The position numbers were made by a program, and so were the translations under genes. Shown piece by piece: positions 54,919 to 64,000 of a stretch of DNA of 64,000 nt (position 1 is the first letter of the stretch; the number at the start of each line of letters is the position of its first letter). The stretch is from Gammaproteobacteria bacterium (lineage in GTDB: Bacteria; Pseudomonadota; Gammaproteobacteria; Granulosicoccales; Granulosicoccaceae), in NCBI GenBank assembly GCA_002746645.1, contig PDPU01000002.1, forward strand, positions 50,545 to 114,544. The letters run 5' to 3'. A model generated the notes under the pieces. It saw only the letters and a list, made by a program, of their open reading frames with translations, was not told the DNA's origin and ran no database searches.

Positions 54919-56075
54919 GCCGCGCCAACACGCCGTTGCGCTGGGGCATGATCGGTGGGGGTCAGGGCAGCCAGATCGGCGAGACGCATCGCATGGCCGC
55001 GGTCATGGATCGGAAATGGACCCCGGTATGCGCCGCACCCGACATCGACCCCGACCGCGGCAGACGCTTTGCCGTGAGCCTCGGGCTTGATCCCGAGCGC
55101 GCCTACGGGAGCTGGCAGGAACTCGTCGAGGGCGAAAGGGGGAGGCGCGACGCGGTACAACTGGTGACCGTTGCAACGCCCAACAGCACCCACTACGAGA
55201 TCACCCGCGCCTGCCTCGAGGCGGGCTTCAACGTGCTCTGCGAAAAACCCCTGACCATGACGTTCAGGGAAGCAAAGGCACTCGCAAACGTTGCCGAGAA
55301 GGCGAACCGGAAACTCGTCGTGAACTTCGGCTACACGGGTTACCCGATGGTGCGCGAGATGCGTGCGATGGTGCAGGGCGGCAAGCTCGGCAACATCCAC
55401 CTGGCCTTCGCGCAGTTCGCGCACGGCCATCACAGTGATGCCGATGACGCCGACAACCCGCGCATTCGCTGGCGTTATGATCCGTCGCAGGCGGGCGTCT
55501 CCTCGATCGTCGCCGACTGCGGCATTCATGCCCAGCAGATGACCGGTTACGTGCTCGGGCAACGCATCGAGAGCGTCTCGGCCGATTACCTCAGCGCCAT
55601 CGGCGGGCGCGAGCTCGAGGATGATGCCGCGGTGCAGTCGCGGCTTGAAGGTGGCACGCGGGCACGGCTCTGGACCAGCGCGGTCGCCACCGGACACGTG
55701 CACGGCCTGCAGCTCGAGGTGTTCGGCGACAAGGGCGGGCTGTGCTGGCGTCAGGAGCGGCCGGATCGGTTGCTGTATTCACCGCTGGGAAAGCCGGTGC
55801 GCATTCTCGAACGCGGTCAGGGCGGTCTCTCGAAGGACGCGCGCGAGAGTTCGCGCATCACCATCGGACACCCGGAAGGGTTTCCGGCGGCTTTCGCCAA
55901 CATCTACCGCGACATTGCCCTGGCGCTCAAGGGCAGCAAGCCTGCGCTGGCGCGGTTGCCGTCGGTCGAAGACGGTATCGAAATGGTGCGTTTCGTCGAG
56001 CAGGCGACACGCTCGGCCGGGAAGGGTGGCCGCTGGATGGCGATGCAGGACGTGCGCGCCGGCTCCCGGGGCTGA
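54915..56075 (+). CDS. Gfo/Idh/MocA-family oxidoreductase (inositol-cluster dehydrogenase)
   Basis: 386 aa. Seen: NAD-binding LRWGMIGGGQGSQIGETHRMAAVMD, VTVATPNSTHYEITRACLEAGFNVLCEKPLTMTFREAKALANVAE with the EKP catalytic Lys, then NFGYTGYPMVREMRAMVQGGKLGNIH and DCGIHAQQM with the active-site Asp-His. It is longer than classical IolG (about 330-340 aa) and has GGGQGSxIGxxHR rather than GxGRxG, which fits the IolW/scyllo-inositol or levoglucosan-dehydrogenase-like branch. Inferred: it makes inosose or a related keto sugar for this cluster. No classical IolG occurs elsewhere in the window. Confidence 0.85.
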   Translation: MSRANTPLRWGMIGGGQGSQIGETHRMAAVMDRKWTPVCAAPDIDPDRGRRFAVSLGLDPERAYGSWQELVEGERGRRDAVQLVTVATPNSTHYEITRACLEAGFNVLCEKPLTMTFREAKALANVAEKANRKLVVNFGYTGYPMVREMRAMVQGGKLGNIHLAFAQFAHGHHSDADDADNPRIRWRYDPSQAGVSSIVADCGIHAQQMTGYVLGQRIESVSADYLSAIGGRELEDDAAVQSRLEGGTRARLWTSAVATGHVHGLQLEVFGDKGGLCWRQERPDRLLYSPLGKPVRILERGQGGLSKDARESSRITIGHPEGFPAAFANIYRDIALALKGSKPALARLPSVEDGIEMVRFVEQATRSAGKGGRWMAMQDVRAGSRG

Positions 56076-56169
56076 GACCTGGGCTCGGAATGTTAACCTG
56101 CACCATCCGGCAAGGTCGTCGTCAGTCGGCGTCGCCTCGGTCATATGCAACAAAGGAATGCAACAAGGC

Positions 56170-56976
56170 ATGAACTCGTACAGTCAGCGCACCTTCGGCA
56201 AACGGCTTCTTCCGGCACTCGTGCTGAGCGGCGCGGCCATCGTTTCGGGCACGGCGCATGCGCAATTCAGCGTGGGCTTCCGTGGTGGTCTCAGTGCCTC
56301 GGACCTCAGCGAGGACAGCGGCAACATCTACGCCGATGGCTACGAATCGGTCACTTCGGACGAATTTGCCTTCGTGCTCGAGTACCGTGTCAGCGATCAA
56401 CTGTCGGTGGTGAGCGAAATCGGACTGACCGAACGGGGTGGTGAACGCAAAGGCATGCAACCGATCCCGGCCCGGGCGCTTGCCGGACTCGGTGCGGCGA
56501 ATCCCGGCGCCGCGCAGGGCTTCAGTCAACTGCCTGAAAATACAGTTCTCCATGCCAGTTTCGACAACGAGTCGACGCCGGAATACATCGAGATTCCGGT
56601 TCTGCTGAAGTACCGCTGGGGAGGCCTGTTTCGCCCCTATGTCAATGGCGGTGTCTACCTGGGCTGGCTGACCGATGCCACGCAGAAGACCTCCGGCAAC
56701 AGTGCCGTGTTCATCGAGCAGGACGGCACCTACGTGCCGCTCGACCAGACCGAGTACCCCTTCAACTCCAGCACCGACATCAGCAAGGATCTCGAATCGT
56801 TCAACGCCGGGTTGCAGATCGGCGCCGGCGCCGAATATGCGCTGGCCGAACATCATGGTCTCCTGCTCGATCTGCGCGCTTCACGCGGACTCATCGCGAT
56901 CCAGAAGGATGCGAGCCAGGGCGAGACCTCGGTCGGTGGCGCGGTGCTGTCGCTCGAATACCTCTACCGCTTCTGA
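56170..56976 (+). CDS. Predicted outer-membrane beta-barrel protein in the inositol cluster
   Basis: 268 aa. Seen: signal peptide (MNSYSQRTFGKRLLPALVLSGAAIVSGTAHA), mature start QFSVGFRGGLSASDL, amphipathic strands (EFAFVLEYRVSDQLSVVSEIGLTERGG; YIEIPVLLKYRWGGLFRPYVNGGVYLGWL) and a C-terminal LSLEYLYRF ending in Phe. This resembles the PorT/outer-membrane-protein beta-barrel (OMP_b-brl) fold. ATG at 56170 is preferred; ATG at 56158 is an alternative because AAAGGA lies upstream of both. Inferred: uptake or surface role linked to the flanking genes. Confidence 0.72.
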   Translation: MNSYSQRTFGKRLLPALVLSGAAIVSGTAHAQFSVGFRGGLSASDLSEDSGNIYADGYESVTSDEFAFVLEYRVSDQLSVVSEIGLTERGGERKGMQPIPARALAGLGAANPGAAQGFSQLPENTVLHASFDNESTPEYIEIPVLLKYRWGGLFRPYVNGGVYLGWLTDATQKTSGNSAVFIEQDGTYVPLDQTEYPFNSSTDISKDLESFNAGLQIGAGAEYALAEHHGLLLDLRASRGLIAIQKDASQGETSVGGAVLSLEYLYRF

Positions 56977-56995
56977 GCGTCGGGGGAAACATACG

Positions 56996-58330
56996 ATGAG
57001 CGCCAAACACGTACCTGCCTTCGAACATGCCTGGCCTGTACTCGGGCATGCCATCCCCTTCGCCCGTGATCCGATTGCCTTTCTCGACAAGGCGCACGAA
57101 GAGTGCGGGCCGGTGTTCGAACTGCGGCTGCCGGTGGGGCGACGTGCGGTGGTGCTGATCGGCCCCAGTCACAACCGTTTCTTCTTCGAAGAGACCGACA
57201 AGCGTCTGTCGATCATGGAAGCCTATGCCTATTTCAAACGCATGTTCAGTGATGACTTCTTCTACTTCGGTGGCGCCGAGGCCTACCAGCGTCAGCGGAA
57301 CATCATCCTGCCCTGCTTCAAGAGCACCAGACTTCCCGACTATGTCGAGGTGATTGCCGACGAGACCGAACGCTTCATGGCAAGGCTCGGCGACGAGGGC
57401 GAATTCAATCTCGTCGACGAGTTCGGTCCGCTGGTCATGCACGTTGCTGCGCACGCCTTTCTCGGCAGGGAGTTCCGGGAAACGCTCGGTCGCGAAGTGT
57501 TCGAGGAAATGCGGCACTTCTCCGAAGGCATGGATCCGATCACGCCGGCCTGGATGCCGCTGCCGAAATTCGCGCGCTCGCGAAAGGCGCGGGAGAGTCT
57601 GCACGCACGCTTCCGCCCGCTGATTGCCGAGCGGCGGGCGCATGCCGTATCGCCGCCCGATTTCCTGCAGACCATGGCCGATGCCGTGGACGAGAACGGC
57701 AATCTGCACGAGGAGGGCATTCTGATCGATCTGATTCTGCTGCTCGTCTGGGCCGGGCACGAAACCACGGCAGGGCATGTCAGCTGGACACTGATCGATC
57801 TCCTGCAGAACCCCGCTGCCATGGAGAAACTGCTTGCGCAGCAGCAGGAAGTACTTGGTGAGCGCGGCACGGTGGTGCGCGAGGACGTGCGTCAGCTGAC
57901 CTACATGGACCTTGTGCTGCAGGAAACCGAGCGTCTGCATCCGGTTGCCTGGATGCTCATGCGTCACGCCACCGAGGATATCGAACACGACGGGTATCTC
58001 ATCGAGGCGGGTACCGATGTATTCATTTCGCCCTGGTTGTCGCACCGCCTGCCCGATGTCTTCGAGCAACCCGAGCGCTACATGCCAGAGCGCTTCGACG
58101 GGCGACGGCAGGTGGCGCACAGTCTGATCGGATTCGGTGGCGGACGGCATCGTTGCACCGGCGTGAACTTCGCCAAGCTCGAGATGAAGGTAATCATCAC
58201 GATGCTGCTGGCGCGTTATGACTTCACGCTTCTGACCCCCGATCCGCAACCGGCGAGCGGGCCCGTGACGAAATGGCCCGAAAGCACCACGCGCGTGGCC
58301 TATCGGCGGAGGGGCACCCTTGCGGACTGA
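56996..58330 (+). CDS. Cytochrome P450
   Basis: 444 aa. Seen: I-helix oxygen-binding AGHETT (253-258), K-helix E310-T-E-R313 (ExxR), PERF motif (YMPERFDG, about 362-369) and heme loop FGGGRHRCTG with Cys387. No membrane anchor or signal, so it is a soluble bacterial P450 needing separate redox partners. The RHRC heme loop and the NFAKLEMKVIITMLL continuation recall the CYP51/CYP7-like branch, but this is an impression only. It lies between the inositol catabolic genes and the sugar transporter on the same strand, 19 nt after the barrel gene, so co-transcription with the barrel gene is likely. Substrate unknown. Confidence 0.92.
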   Translation: MSAKHVPAFEHAWPVLGHAIPFARDPIAFLDKAHEECGPVFELRLPVGRRAVVLIGPSHNRFFFEETDKRLSIMEAYAYFKRMFSDDFFYFGGAEAYQRQRNIILPCFKSTRLPDYVEVIADETERFMARLGDEGEFNLVDEFGPLVMHVAAHAFLGREFRETLGREVFEEMRHFSEGMDPITPAWMPLPKFARSRKARESLHARFRPLIAERRAHAVSPPDFLQTMADAVDENGNLHEEGILIDLILLLVWAGHETTAGHVSWTLIDLLQNPAAMEKLLAQQQEVLGERGTVVREDVRQLTYMDLVLQETERLHPVAWMLMRHATEDIEHDGYLIEAGTDVFISPWLSHRLPDVFEQPERYMPERFDGRRQVAHSLIGFGGGRHRCTGVNFAKLEMKVIITMLLARYDFTLLTPDPQPASGPVTKWPESTTRVAYRRRGTLAD

Positions 58331-58429
58331 ACACGCAGCATCGACACCAACACCGGCAGGTTCACCACCCTGCCCGTGCCAGCACAGCGATGACGGCGGC
58401 GCAACCGGCGTGGCGGTCATCACTGCACC

Positions 58430-58451
58430 CATCCGGCAGTTGCGCCGGATG
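58430..58451 (+). promoter_or_regulatory. Perfect dyad ahead of the sugar ABC operon
   Basis: CATCCGGC (58430-58437), 6-nt loop, GCCGGATG (58444-58451), 38 bp before the binding-protein gene. No T run follows, so an operator or leader hairpin is more likely than a terminator for the P450 gene. Confidence 0.4.
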
Positions 58452-58489
58452 AACTACAACCCAGAAACCACTTTCAGGAGAAAACCGGT

Positions 58490-59407
58490 ATGAAGAAATT
58501 GTTGGGTGCCGCAGCGATTGCGGCCACGCTTGCTACCTCGGTCAATGCGGCGGACATCGTCGTGGTAACGCATGGCCAGGCCAGTGATCCGTTCTGGTCG
58601 GTCGTCAAGAACGGTGTCGAGAAAGCGGCTGCCGACACGGGTGCCAAGGTCGAGTATCGTGCGCCGGAAACCTTCGACATGGTAGCGATGGGGCAGCTCA
58701 TCGATGCTGCCGTGAACAAGGAACCCGACGGTCTGGTCGTGTCGATTCCCGATGCCGATGCGCTTGGCCCGGCGATCGAGAAGGCCGTCAATGCGGGCAT
58801 TCCCGTCATCAGCATGAATTCGGGTGGCGATGTCGGCAAGGATCTCGGTACGCTGCTTCACGTGGGCCAGTCCGAGTTCGATGCGGGCAAGGCAGCCGGT
58901 GAGAAGATGGCCGAACTCGGTGGCAGCAAGGCGCTCTGCGTCAACCACGAAGTCGGCAACGTGTCGCTCGACGATCGCTGCGCCGGTTTCGCGGAAGGCT
59001 TCGGCAACGACGTCACCATCCTGCCCACCACCAATGACCCGGCGGAAGTCGAGTCGAAGGTCAAGGCGGCACTCGAGTCCGATCAGGATATCGATACCGT
59101 GATCGCGCTGGGTGCATCGCTCGCCGGTGAGCCTTCGGTAGCGGCCGTTGAAGCCGTGGGCCGTGACGGCATCCTCGTCGGTTCATTCGACCTCTCGGGG
59201 AGCTTCCTGCAGTCGGTTGCCGATGGCAAGGCCACCTTTGCCATCGATCAGCAGCAGTATCTCCAGGGTTATCTGCCGGTGGTATTCCTCGCGCTCTACG
59301 CCGACTATGGTCTGATGCCGGGTGGCGACGTACCCTCCGGCCCGAACCTCATCACCGGCGACAAGGCCGAGCAGGTCATCGAGCTTTCGTCGAAAGGCAT
59401 CCGCTGA
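58490..59407 (+). CDS. Sugar ABC transporter substrate-binding protein (probable inositol binder)
   Basis: 305 aa. Seen: signal peptide MKKLLGAAAIAATLATSVNA, then DIVVVTHGQASDPFWSVVKNGVEKAAADTGAKVEY, the periplasmic-binding-protein 4 (RbsB-like) start, VVSIPDADALGPAIEKAVNAGIPVISMNSG, and ATFAIDQQQYLQGYLPVVFLALYADYG. CAGGAGAAAACC precedes the ATG. Position at the end of the inositol gene run suggests myo-inositol or a related polyol as ligand (IbpA-like); this is inference. Confidence 0.9.
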   Translation: MKKLLGAAAIAATLATSVNAADIVVVTHGQASDPFWSVVKNGVEKAAADTGAKVEYRAPETFDMVAMGQLIDAAVNKEPDGLVVSIPDADALGPAIEKAVNAGIPVISMNSGGDVGKDLGTLLHVGQSEFDAGKAAGEKMAELGGSKALCVNHEVGNVSLDDRCAGFAEGFGNDVTILPTTNDPAEVESKVKAALESDQDIDTVIALGASLAGEPSVAAVEAVGRDGILVGSFDLSGSFLQSVADGKATFAIDQQQYLQGYLPVVFLALYADYGLMPGGDVPSGPNLITGDKAEQVIELSSKGIR

Positions 59408-59423
59408 ACCATCCGAGCCTGAG

Positions 59424-59448
59424 CAGGGCCCGCCCCGTGCGGGCCTTG
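59424..59448 (+). terminator. Hairpin between binding protein and permease genes
   Basis: CAGGGCCCGC and GCGGGCCTTG form a 10-bp stem (one G-T) with a CCCGT loop. Known: such hairpins after binding-protein genes allow more of that protein than of the membrane parts by attenuation and 3'-end protection. Confidence 0.7.
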
Positions 59449-59487
59449 CGCATGCAATGAATCCATCACTGCGAAGGGGAACAGAAC

Positions 59488-60594
59488 ATGTCCAACGATA
59501 CGGTGGCCGCGGTGGACGAGCGGATCAAGACCGAATCCTTCTTCACCCGCCTGATGAAGCACCCCGAACTCGGCGCCATCGCGGGTGTGATTCTCGTGAC
59601 CATCTTCTTTTTCGTCACGGCCGACCCCGCCATGTTCAGCCTCGCGGGTTTCATGAACTTCATGTCGCCCGCGGCGCAGCTTGGCATCCTTGCCATCGGT
59701 GCGGCACTCCTGATGATCGGCGGCGAGTTCGACCTCTCGCTTGGTTCCATGATTGCCTTTGCCGGGCTTTTCTTCGGTGCCTGCGTGGTCACCATGGGTC
59801 TGCCGCTGATTGCGGCGATACCGGCGACCTTCCTGTTCGCGGCGATCGTCGGCGCGATCAACGGACAGATCGTGATTCGCACGGGCTTGCCGAGCTTCAT
59901 CGTGACGCTCGCGTTCCTGTTCATTTTCCGCGGACTGTCGCTGGTAGGGCTGAAGTGGGCAACCAACGGCTCCACCCAGCTCCGAGGTATCCGTTCGGCC
60001 ACCGCGGACGACTGGCTGACGCCGATCTTTTCCGGTGATGCCTTTCAGGGGCTCTTCCGAAAGCTCGCCGACGCCGGCATGATCGAAACCTTCAAGAACG
60101 GCAATCCCAAGGTGACCGGAGTGCCGGTCGAGATTCTCTGGTTCATTCTCGTGGCGCTCATCGCCACCTACATTCTCGTGCGCACGCCCTGGGGCAACTG
60201 GATCTTCGCTTCGGGAGGTGACGCCAATGCGGCGTCGAACTCGGGCGTGCCCGTGAAGCGGGTCAAGACCGTGCTGTTCATGGTCACCGCCTGCTGTGCG
60301 GCACTCGTCGCCATCATCACCGTGCTCGACAGTGGCTCCACCGACGCGCGGCGAGGGTTCCAGAAGGAGTTCGAGGCCATCATCGCGGCGGTCATCGGTG
60401 GCTGTCTCCTGACCGGAGGCTATGGCTCGGCCATCGGCGCCTTCTTCGGCTCGATCATCTTCGGCATGGTGCTCATCGGCCTCACCTACACCAACATCGA
60501 TCAGGACTGGTACCTTGTGTTTCTCGGCGGCATGCTGCTGATTGCGGTGCTGTTCAACAACATGATCCGCAAGCGCGTCACGGGGGAGCGATAA
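59488..60594 (+). CDS. Sugar ABC transporter permease (RbsC-like)
   Basis: 368 aa, polytopic. Seen: about ten hydrophobic segments, including [37 protein letters not shown] (the GGEFDLSxGS block of RbsC-type permeases) and [22 protein letters not shown], plus [39 protein letters not shown] near the end. GCGAAGGGGAAC precedes the ATG. It forms the channel with the preceding binding protein and following ATPase. Confidence 0.93.
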   Translation: MSNDTVAAVDERIKTESFFTRLMKHPELGAIAGVILVTIFFFVTADPAMFSLAGFMNFMSPAAQLGILAIGAALLMIGGEFDLSLGSMIAFAGLFFGACVVTMGLPLIAAIPATFLFAAIVGAINGQIVIRTGLPSFIVTLAFLFIFRGLSLVGLKWATNGSTQLRGIRSATADDWLTPIFSGDAFQGLFRKLADAGMIETFKNGNPKVTGVPVEILWFILVALIATYILVRTPWGNWIFASGGDANAASNSGVPVKRVKTVLFMVTACCAALVAIITVLDSGSTDARRGFQKEFEAIIAAVIGGCLLTGGYGSAIGAFFGSIIFGMVLIGLTYTNIDQDWYLVFLGGMLLIAVLFNNMIRKRVTGER

Positions 60595-60595
60595 G

Positions 60596-61375
60596 ATGTC
60601 CGAACCGATCATTCACATGGAGAACATCGAGAAGCACTTCGGCAACGTCATCGCGCTTGCCGGCGTGAGTTTCGATGTCAGGCCTGCCGAATGCCATTGT
60701 CTCCTCGGCGACAATGGGGCGGGAAAGTCCACCTTCATCAAGATCATGTCCGGTGTGTACAAACCCACCGGGGGCGAGATCTTCTTCGAAGGGCAGCCGA
60801 TGAGCTTCGACAGCCCGCGTGATTCGATGGAAGCGGGCATTGCCACCGTGCATCAGGATCTTGCGATGATTCCGTTGATGTCGGTGACACGCAATTTCTT
60901 CATGGGGCGCGAACCCACCAGAGGCCGAGGCATCTTCAAGCGCTTCGATGTGAAGGCGGCCAACCGCGTGACCGTGGACGAGATGCGTTCGATGGGCATC
61001 AACCTGCGCGGGCCCGATCAGGCGGTGGGTACCCTGTCGGGCGGCGAGCGTCAGACCGTGGCGATCGCGCGTGCCGTGTACTTCGGTGCCAAGGTGCTGA
61101 TTCTCGACGAACCCACTTCAGCGCTCGGCGTACGTCAGACCTCGAACGTGCTGGCGACCATCGACAGGGTGCGCAAGCAGGGTGTCGGGGTGGTGTTCAT
61201 CACCCACAACGTGCGCCATGCCCTTGCCGTCGGCGACCGCTTCACGGTACTGAACCGCGGCAAGACACTCGGCACGGCGCTGAAAGGCGAGATCACACCC
61301 GAGGAACTGCAGGATCTCATGGCAGGAGGGCAGGAACTCGCAGCGCTCGAAGGTTCGCTGGGCGGCACGGTCTGA
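60596..61375 (+). CDS. Sugar ABC transporter ATP-binding protein, single NBD
   Basis: 259 aa with one nucleotide-binding domain, unlike double-domain RbsA/IatA. Seen: Walker [17 protein letters not shown] (about 37-52), [21 protein letters not shown] (Q-loop), [15 protein letters not shown] signature, [12 protein letters not shown]alker B, and [10 protein letters not shown] switch His. This short form resembles FrcA of rhizobial fructose/inositol-type importers. It starts 1 nt after the permease stop. A strong bidirectional hairpin follows. Confidence 0.93.
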   Translation: MSEPIIHMENIEKHFGNVIALAGVSFDVRPAECHCLLGDNGAGKSTFIKIMSGVYKPTGGEIFFEGQPMSFDSPRDSMEAGIATVHQDLAMIPLMSVTRNFFMGREPTRGRGIFKRFDVKAANRVTVDEMRSMGINLRGPDQAVGTLSGGERQTVAIARAVYFGAKVLILDEPTSALGVRQTSNVLATIDRVRKQGVGVVFITHNVRHALAVGDRFTVLNRGKTLGTALKGEITPEELQDLMAGGQELAALEGSLGGTV

Positions 61376-61416
61376 TCGTCATCCCGTAACGACGGGCTGT
61401 CGCAGCGACACGCAAC

Positions 61417-61452
61417 ACGCGACCCGGGGTGGATGTCACCTCCGGGTCGCGT
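61417..61452. terminator. Bidirectional terminator between the ABC operon and icd
   Basis: ACGCGACCCGG pairs with CCGGGTCGCGT, and an inner GGTG/CACC stem closes over GATGT with one bulged T, giving about 15 bp. It lies between convergent genes. Confidence 0.85.
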
Positions 61453-61501
61453 GCATGATCATTGCGGTGGTGCGTCCCTGCGTGCCGCCATCAACGAACG
61501 A

Positions 61502-63754
61502 TCAATTCGTCGCCTTCGCCAGCACCGCGTTGAAGGTTTCGCTCGGGCGCATCACGGCCTTGGTCTTTTCCGGGTCGGCGTGGTAGTAGCCGCCGATGTC
61601 GACAGCTTTGCCCTGAACTTCCTTGAATTCCTCGACGATTTTCGCTTCATCGCGTGCGAGTGCTTCGGCGAGCGGTTTGAAGTGTGCCCGCAGTTCGGTG
61701 TCCTTGTCCTGGGCGGCAAGCGCTTCGGCCCAGAAGAGCGCCAGGTGGAAGTGGCTGCCGCGGTTGTCGAGTTCGCCCGCGCGACGCGAAGGTGACTTGT
61801 TCTCTTCGAGCAGCCTGCCGGTGGCCTCATCAAGCGTGTCGGCCAGTATCTGCGCCTTGTCGTTGCCGTGGGTCTTTGCGACCTTCTCGAGCGATACCGC
61901 CAGTGCGAGGAACTCGCCGAGCGAATCCCAGCGCAGGTGGTTCTCTTCGAGGAGCTGCTGCACGTGCTTCGGGGCCGAACCGCCGGCACCGGTTTCGAAG
62001 AGACCGCCACCGGCCATGAGCGGCACGATCGAAAGCATCTTGGCGCTGGTGCCGAGTTCGAGAATCGGGAAGAGGTCGGTGAGGTAATCGCGCAGGATGT
62101 TGCCCGTGGCCGAGATGGTGTCGAGACCGCGCCAGACACGCTCGAGGGTGTAGCGCATGGCGCGCACCTGCGACATGATCTGGATGTCGAGCCCGGTCGT
62201 GTCGTGATCCTTCAGGTATTCGTTGACCTTGGCGATGAGTTCGTTTTCATGCGGGCGGTAGGGATCGAGCCAGAACACCACGGGGGTGTTGGAGTCGCGT
62301 GCCCGCGTCACGGCGAGCTTCACCCAGTCGCGAACAGGGCCGTCCTTGACCTGGCACATGCGCCAGATGTCGCCTTCCTCGACGGTCTGTGCCAGCAGCA
62401 CTTCGCCCGTGTCGCAGTCGGTGATGTTGGCGGTACCGCTGAAGGGTATTTCGAAGGTCTTGTCGTGAGAGCCGTATTCCTCGGCCTTCTGCGCCATGAG
62501 GCCGACGTTCGGCACCGTGCCCATGGTGGCCGGATCGAAATTGCCGTGCCACTTGCAGAAATTGATCATCTCCTGGTAGATGCGGGCGAAGGTGGATTCG
62601 GGCATGACCGCCTTGCAGTCGTGCTGGCGGCCATCGGCGCCCCACATCTTGCCGCCGCCGCGGATCATCGCCGGCATCGAGGCGTCGACGATGACGTCGC
62701 TCGGGGAATGGAAGTTGGTGATGCCCTTCGCCGAATCCACCATCGCGAGCGGCGGGCGATATTCCTGACAGCGGTGCAGGTCGCGTTCGACCTCTTCGCG
62801 AATGCTCGCCGGCAGTGTGGCGATCTTCTCGCGCAGATCCACCATGCCGTTGTTGACGTTGATGCCGAGTTCCTCGAAGAGTTCGGCGTGCTTCTCGAAG
62901 GCGTGGTCGTAGAAGATGCGCACGCAGTGACCGAAGACGATGGGGTGCGAGACCTTCATCATCGTGGCTTTCACGTGCAGCGAGAACAGGATGCCTGCCT
63001 CGCGGCAGTCATCGAGTTCGCGTTCGTAGAATTCGCAGAGCGCCTTCCGGCTCATGAACATCGAGTCGATGATTTCGCCGTCCTGCAGGGAGAGCTTGTC
63101 CTTCAACACACGCGTTTCGCCAGAGTCGCCGATGAGTTCCATCTTCACGGTGCGGGCACGATCCAGGGTCATCGACTTTTCACCGTGGTAGAAGTCGCCG
63201 TGGTGCATGTGCGAGACGTGCGTGCGTGACCATTGCTTCCATTCGCCCATCGAATGCGGGTTGTTGCGCGCATAGCGCTTGACCGCGGCCGGTGCGCGGC
63301 GATCCGAGTTGCCTTCCCGGAGAACGGGATTGACGGCGCTGCCGAGTACCTTGGCGTAGCGTGCGCGAACCTCTTGTTCTTCGTCGGTTTCGGGGTCGGC
63401 GGGGAAGTCGGGGATGGCGTAGCCCTGCGACTGCAGTTCCTCGATGGCGGCGTAGAGCTGCGGCACGGAGGCGCTGATGTTCGGCAGCTTGATGATGTTG
63501 GTGGTGGGGTCCTGAGTGAGCTTGCCGAGTTCGGCCAGATGATCGGCTACCTGCTGGTCTTCGGGCAGGCGGTCGGCGAAGGCGGCGAGGATGCGTCCGG
63601 CGAGCGAGATGTCGCGTATCTCGAATTCGACGCCCGCGGGCTTCGCGAAGGTTCGCAGTATGGGCAACAGTGAGGTCGTGGCGAGTGCCGGTGCCTCGTC
63701 GGTGAGGGTGTAGATGATCTTTGCGGAATTTTCGTTCACTTCAACGTCGGACAT
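61502..63754 (-). CDS. icd: Isocitrate dehydrogenase, NADP-dependent, monomeric type
   Basis: 750 aa, normal for the monomeric enzyme (about 740). It oxidises isocitrate to 2-oxoglutarate with NADP. Seen: [25 protein letters not shown] (start), [47 protein letters not shown] (substrate region), [63 protein letters not shown], and [15 protein letters not shown]. The ATG at 63754 precedes the conserved start; the frame runs to 63871 without support. It is unrelated in sequence to the dimeric Icd. Confidence 0.96.
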   Translation of the reverse strand: MSDVEVNENSAKIIYTLTDEAPALATTSLLPILRTFAKPAGVEFEIRDISLAGRILAAFADRLPEDQQVADHLAELGKLTQDPTTNIIKLPNISASVPQLYAAIEELQSQGYAIPDFPADPETDEEQEVRARYAKVLGSAVNPVLREGNSDRRAPAAVKRYARNNPHSMGEWKQWSRTHVSHMHHGDFYHGEKSMTLDRARTVKMELIGDSGETRVLKDKLSLQDGEIIDSMFMSRKALCEFYERELDDCREAGILFSLHVKATMMKVSHPIVFGHCVRIFYDHAFEKHAELFEELGINVNNGMVDLREKIATLPASIREEVERDLHRCQEYRPPLAMVDSAKGITNFHSPSDVIVDASMPAMIRGGGKMWGADGRQHDCKAVMPESTFARIYQEMINFCKWHGNFDPATMGTVPNVGLMAQKAEEYGSHDKTFEIPFSGTANITDCDTGEVLLAQTVEEGDIWRMCQVKDGPVRDWVKLAVTRARDSNTPVVFWLDPYRPHENELIAKVNEYLKDHDTTGLDIQIMSQVRAMRYTLERVWRGLDTISATGNILRDYLTDLFPILELGTSAKMLSIVPLMAGGGLFETGAGGSAPKHVQQLLEENHLRWDSLGEFLALAVSLEKVAKTHGNDKAQILADTLDEATGRLLEENKSPSRRAGELDNRGSHFHLALFWAEALAAQDKDTELRAHFKPLAEALARDEAKIVEEFKEVQGKAVDIGGYYHADPEKTKAVMRPSETFNAVLAKATN

Positions 63755-63831
63755 GAGCAGCCTGTTTCGATGGAATTGATCTGGCAACACAGTATAAGTG
63801 AGCGCAGGAACATTGACCAATTGCAACTCGA

Positions 63832-63857
63832 CCGGCCCCTCACACCGGCCCCTCACA
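63832..63857. repeat. Two 13-bp direct repeats
   Basis: CCGGCCCCTCACA occurs twice head to tail, followed by a further CCGG. The second copy covers the stop codon of the minus-strand partial gene. Confidence 0.75.
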
Positions 63858-64000
63858 CCGGCAGTGGCCATCCATCCGGCCCCGTCACCCTGAACCGTCG
63901 GCGCTCGTCATCCGCATTGGCCGCGAACAGCACCCGCCGGACGATGCGGGCGACGCCCGTATCCTGGCGCGTGACCGCTTCGACGGGCGCGGCTGGCTCG
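63853..64000 (-). CDS. 3' end of an unidentified gene running off the right edge
   Basis: A minus-strand frame is open from the window edge for 48 codons and ends [20 protein letters not shown] followed by [12 protein letters not shown] and a TGA. The Arg/Asp-rich pattern and codon choice look like coding sequence. No family recognised. It would be read toward icd on the same strand, with about 98 nt between. Confidence 0.45.
   Translation of the reverse strand, partial: EPAAPVEAVTRQDTGVARIVRRVLFAANADDERRRFRVTGPDGWPLPV

Overview
The window looks like a chromosomal segment of a GC-rich gammaproteobacterium. The evidence is a RapA-type RNA polymerase recycling ATPase, RF3, AvtA, DgkA, EtfBA with fatty-acid oxidation genes, monomeric NADP-isocitrate dehydrogenase and a type I-E CRISPR-Cas system. 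I cannot name a genus from the sequence alone. Gene density is high, most operons are tightly packed with ATGA or GTGA overlaps, and several junctions carry strong GC-rich hairpins.

Region 1 (1-6100) is a defence island. It holds the 3' end of cas5e, then cas6e, cas1 and cas2, a leader, and a 19-repeat type I-E array of 18 spacers with a perfect 61-bp period. A roughly 650-bp stretch without an intact gene follows, with remnants of a small Cys-rich protein. Then comes an AbiEi/AbiEii type IV toxin-antitoxin pair behind a promoter that overlaps a perfect inverted repeat. Region 2 (6328-10548) holds prfC (RF3), a ferredoxin/flavodoxin-NADP reductase and two tandem paralogous envelope proteins. 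Region 3 (10647-16744) holds a BMP-family nucleoside-type ABC transporter and an MFS permease. Region 4 (16857-21822, minus strand) holds avtA, rapA and xthA as one operon. Region 5 holds a cold-shock gene with a structured leader, then a single-chain fusion of acetate kinase with a PduL-type phosphotransacylase, which would in principle make one bifunctional enzyme for acyl-CoA to acyl-phosphate to carboxylic acid plus ATP. A DUF1223 protein follows.

Region 6 (25345-35166) is a co-directional run: a beta-barrel-like protein, a repeat-rich Ig-like lipoprotein, then moxR, DUF58, DUF4381, VWA, VWA-TPR and batD. Here batD appears broken by an internal deletion with frameshift. Two genes contain in-frame minisatellites. 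Region 7 (35316-43986) is a fatty-acid oxidation block (FadJ-like, FadI-like, a SIMPL-domain protein, EtfB, EtfA, a coiled-coil protein, acyl-CoA dehydrogenase). Region 8 (44071-46056, minus) holds a fasciclin lipoprotein, dgkA and a 3-hydroxyisobutyryl-CoA hydrolase-like gene.

Region 9 (46246-61375) is a myo-inositol island: a divergent RpiR-type regulator, iolC with a DUF2090 domain, iolD, a second IolC-like kinase, iolB, a class II aldolase, an iolE-like gene and a Gfo/Idh/MocA dehydrogenase. A beta-barrel protein and a cytochrome P450 come next, then a sugar ABC transporter (binding protein, permease, single-NBD ATPase). The divergent promoter carries a perfect inverted repeat inside the -35/-10 spacer and a second GGAA-N6-TTCC site. 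Finally, icd (monomeric) is read toward this island across a strong terminator, and the 3' end of an unidentified minus-strand gene runs off the right edge.
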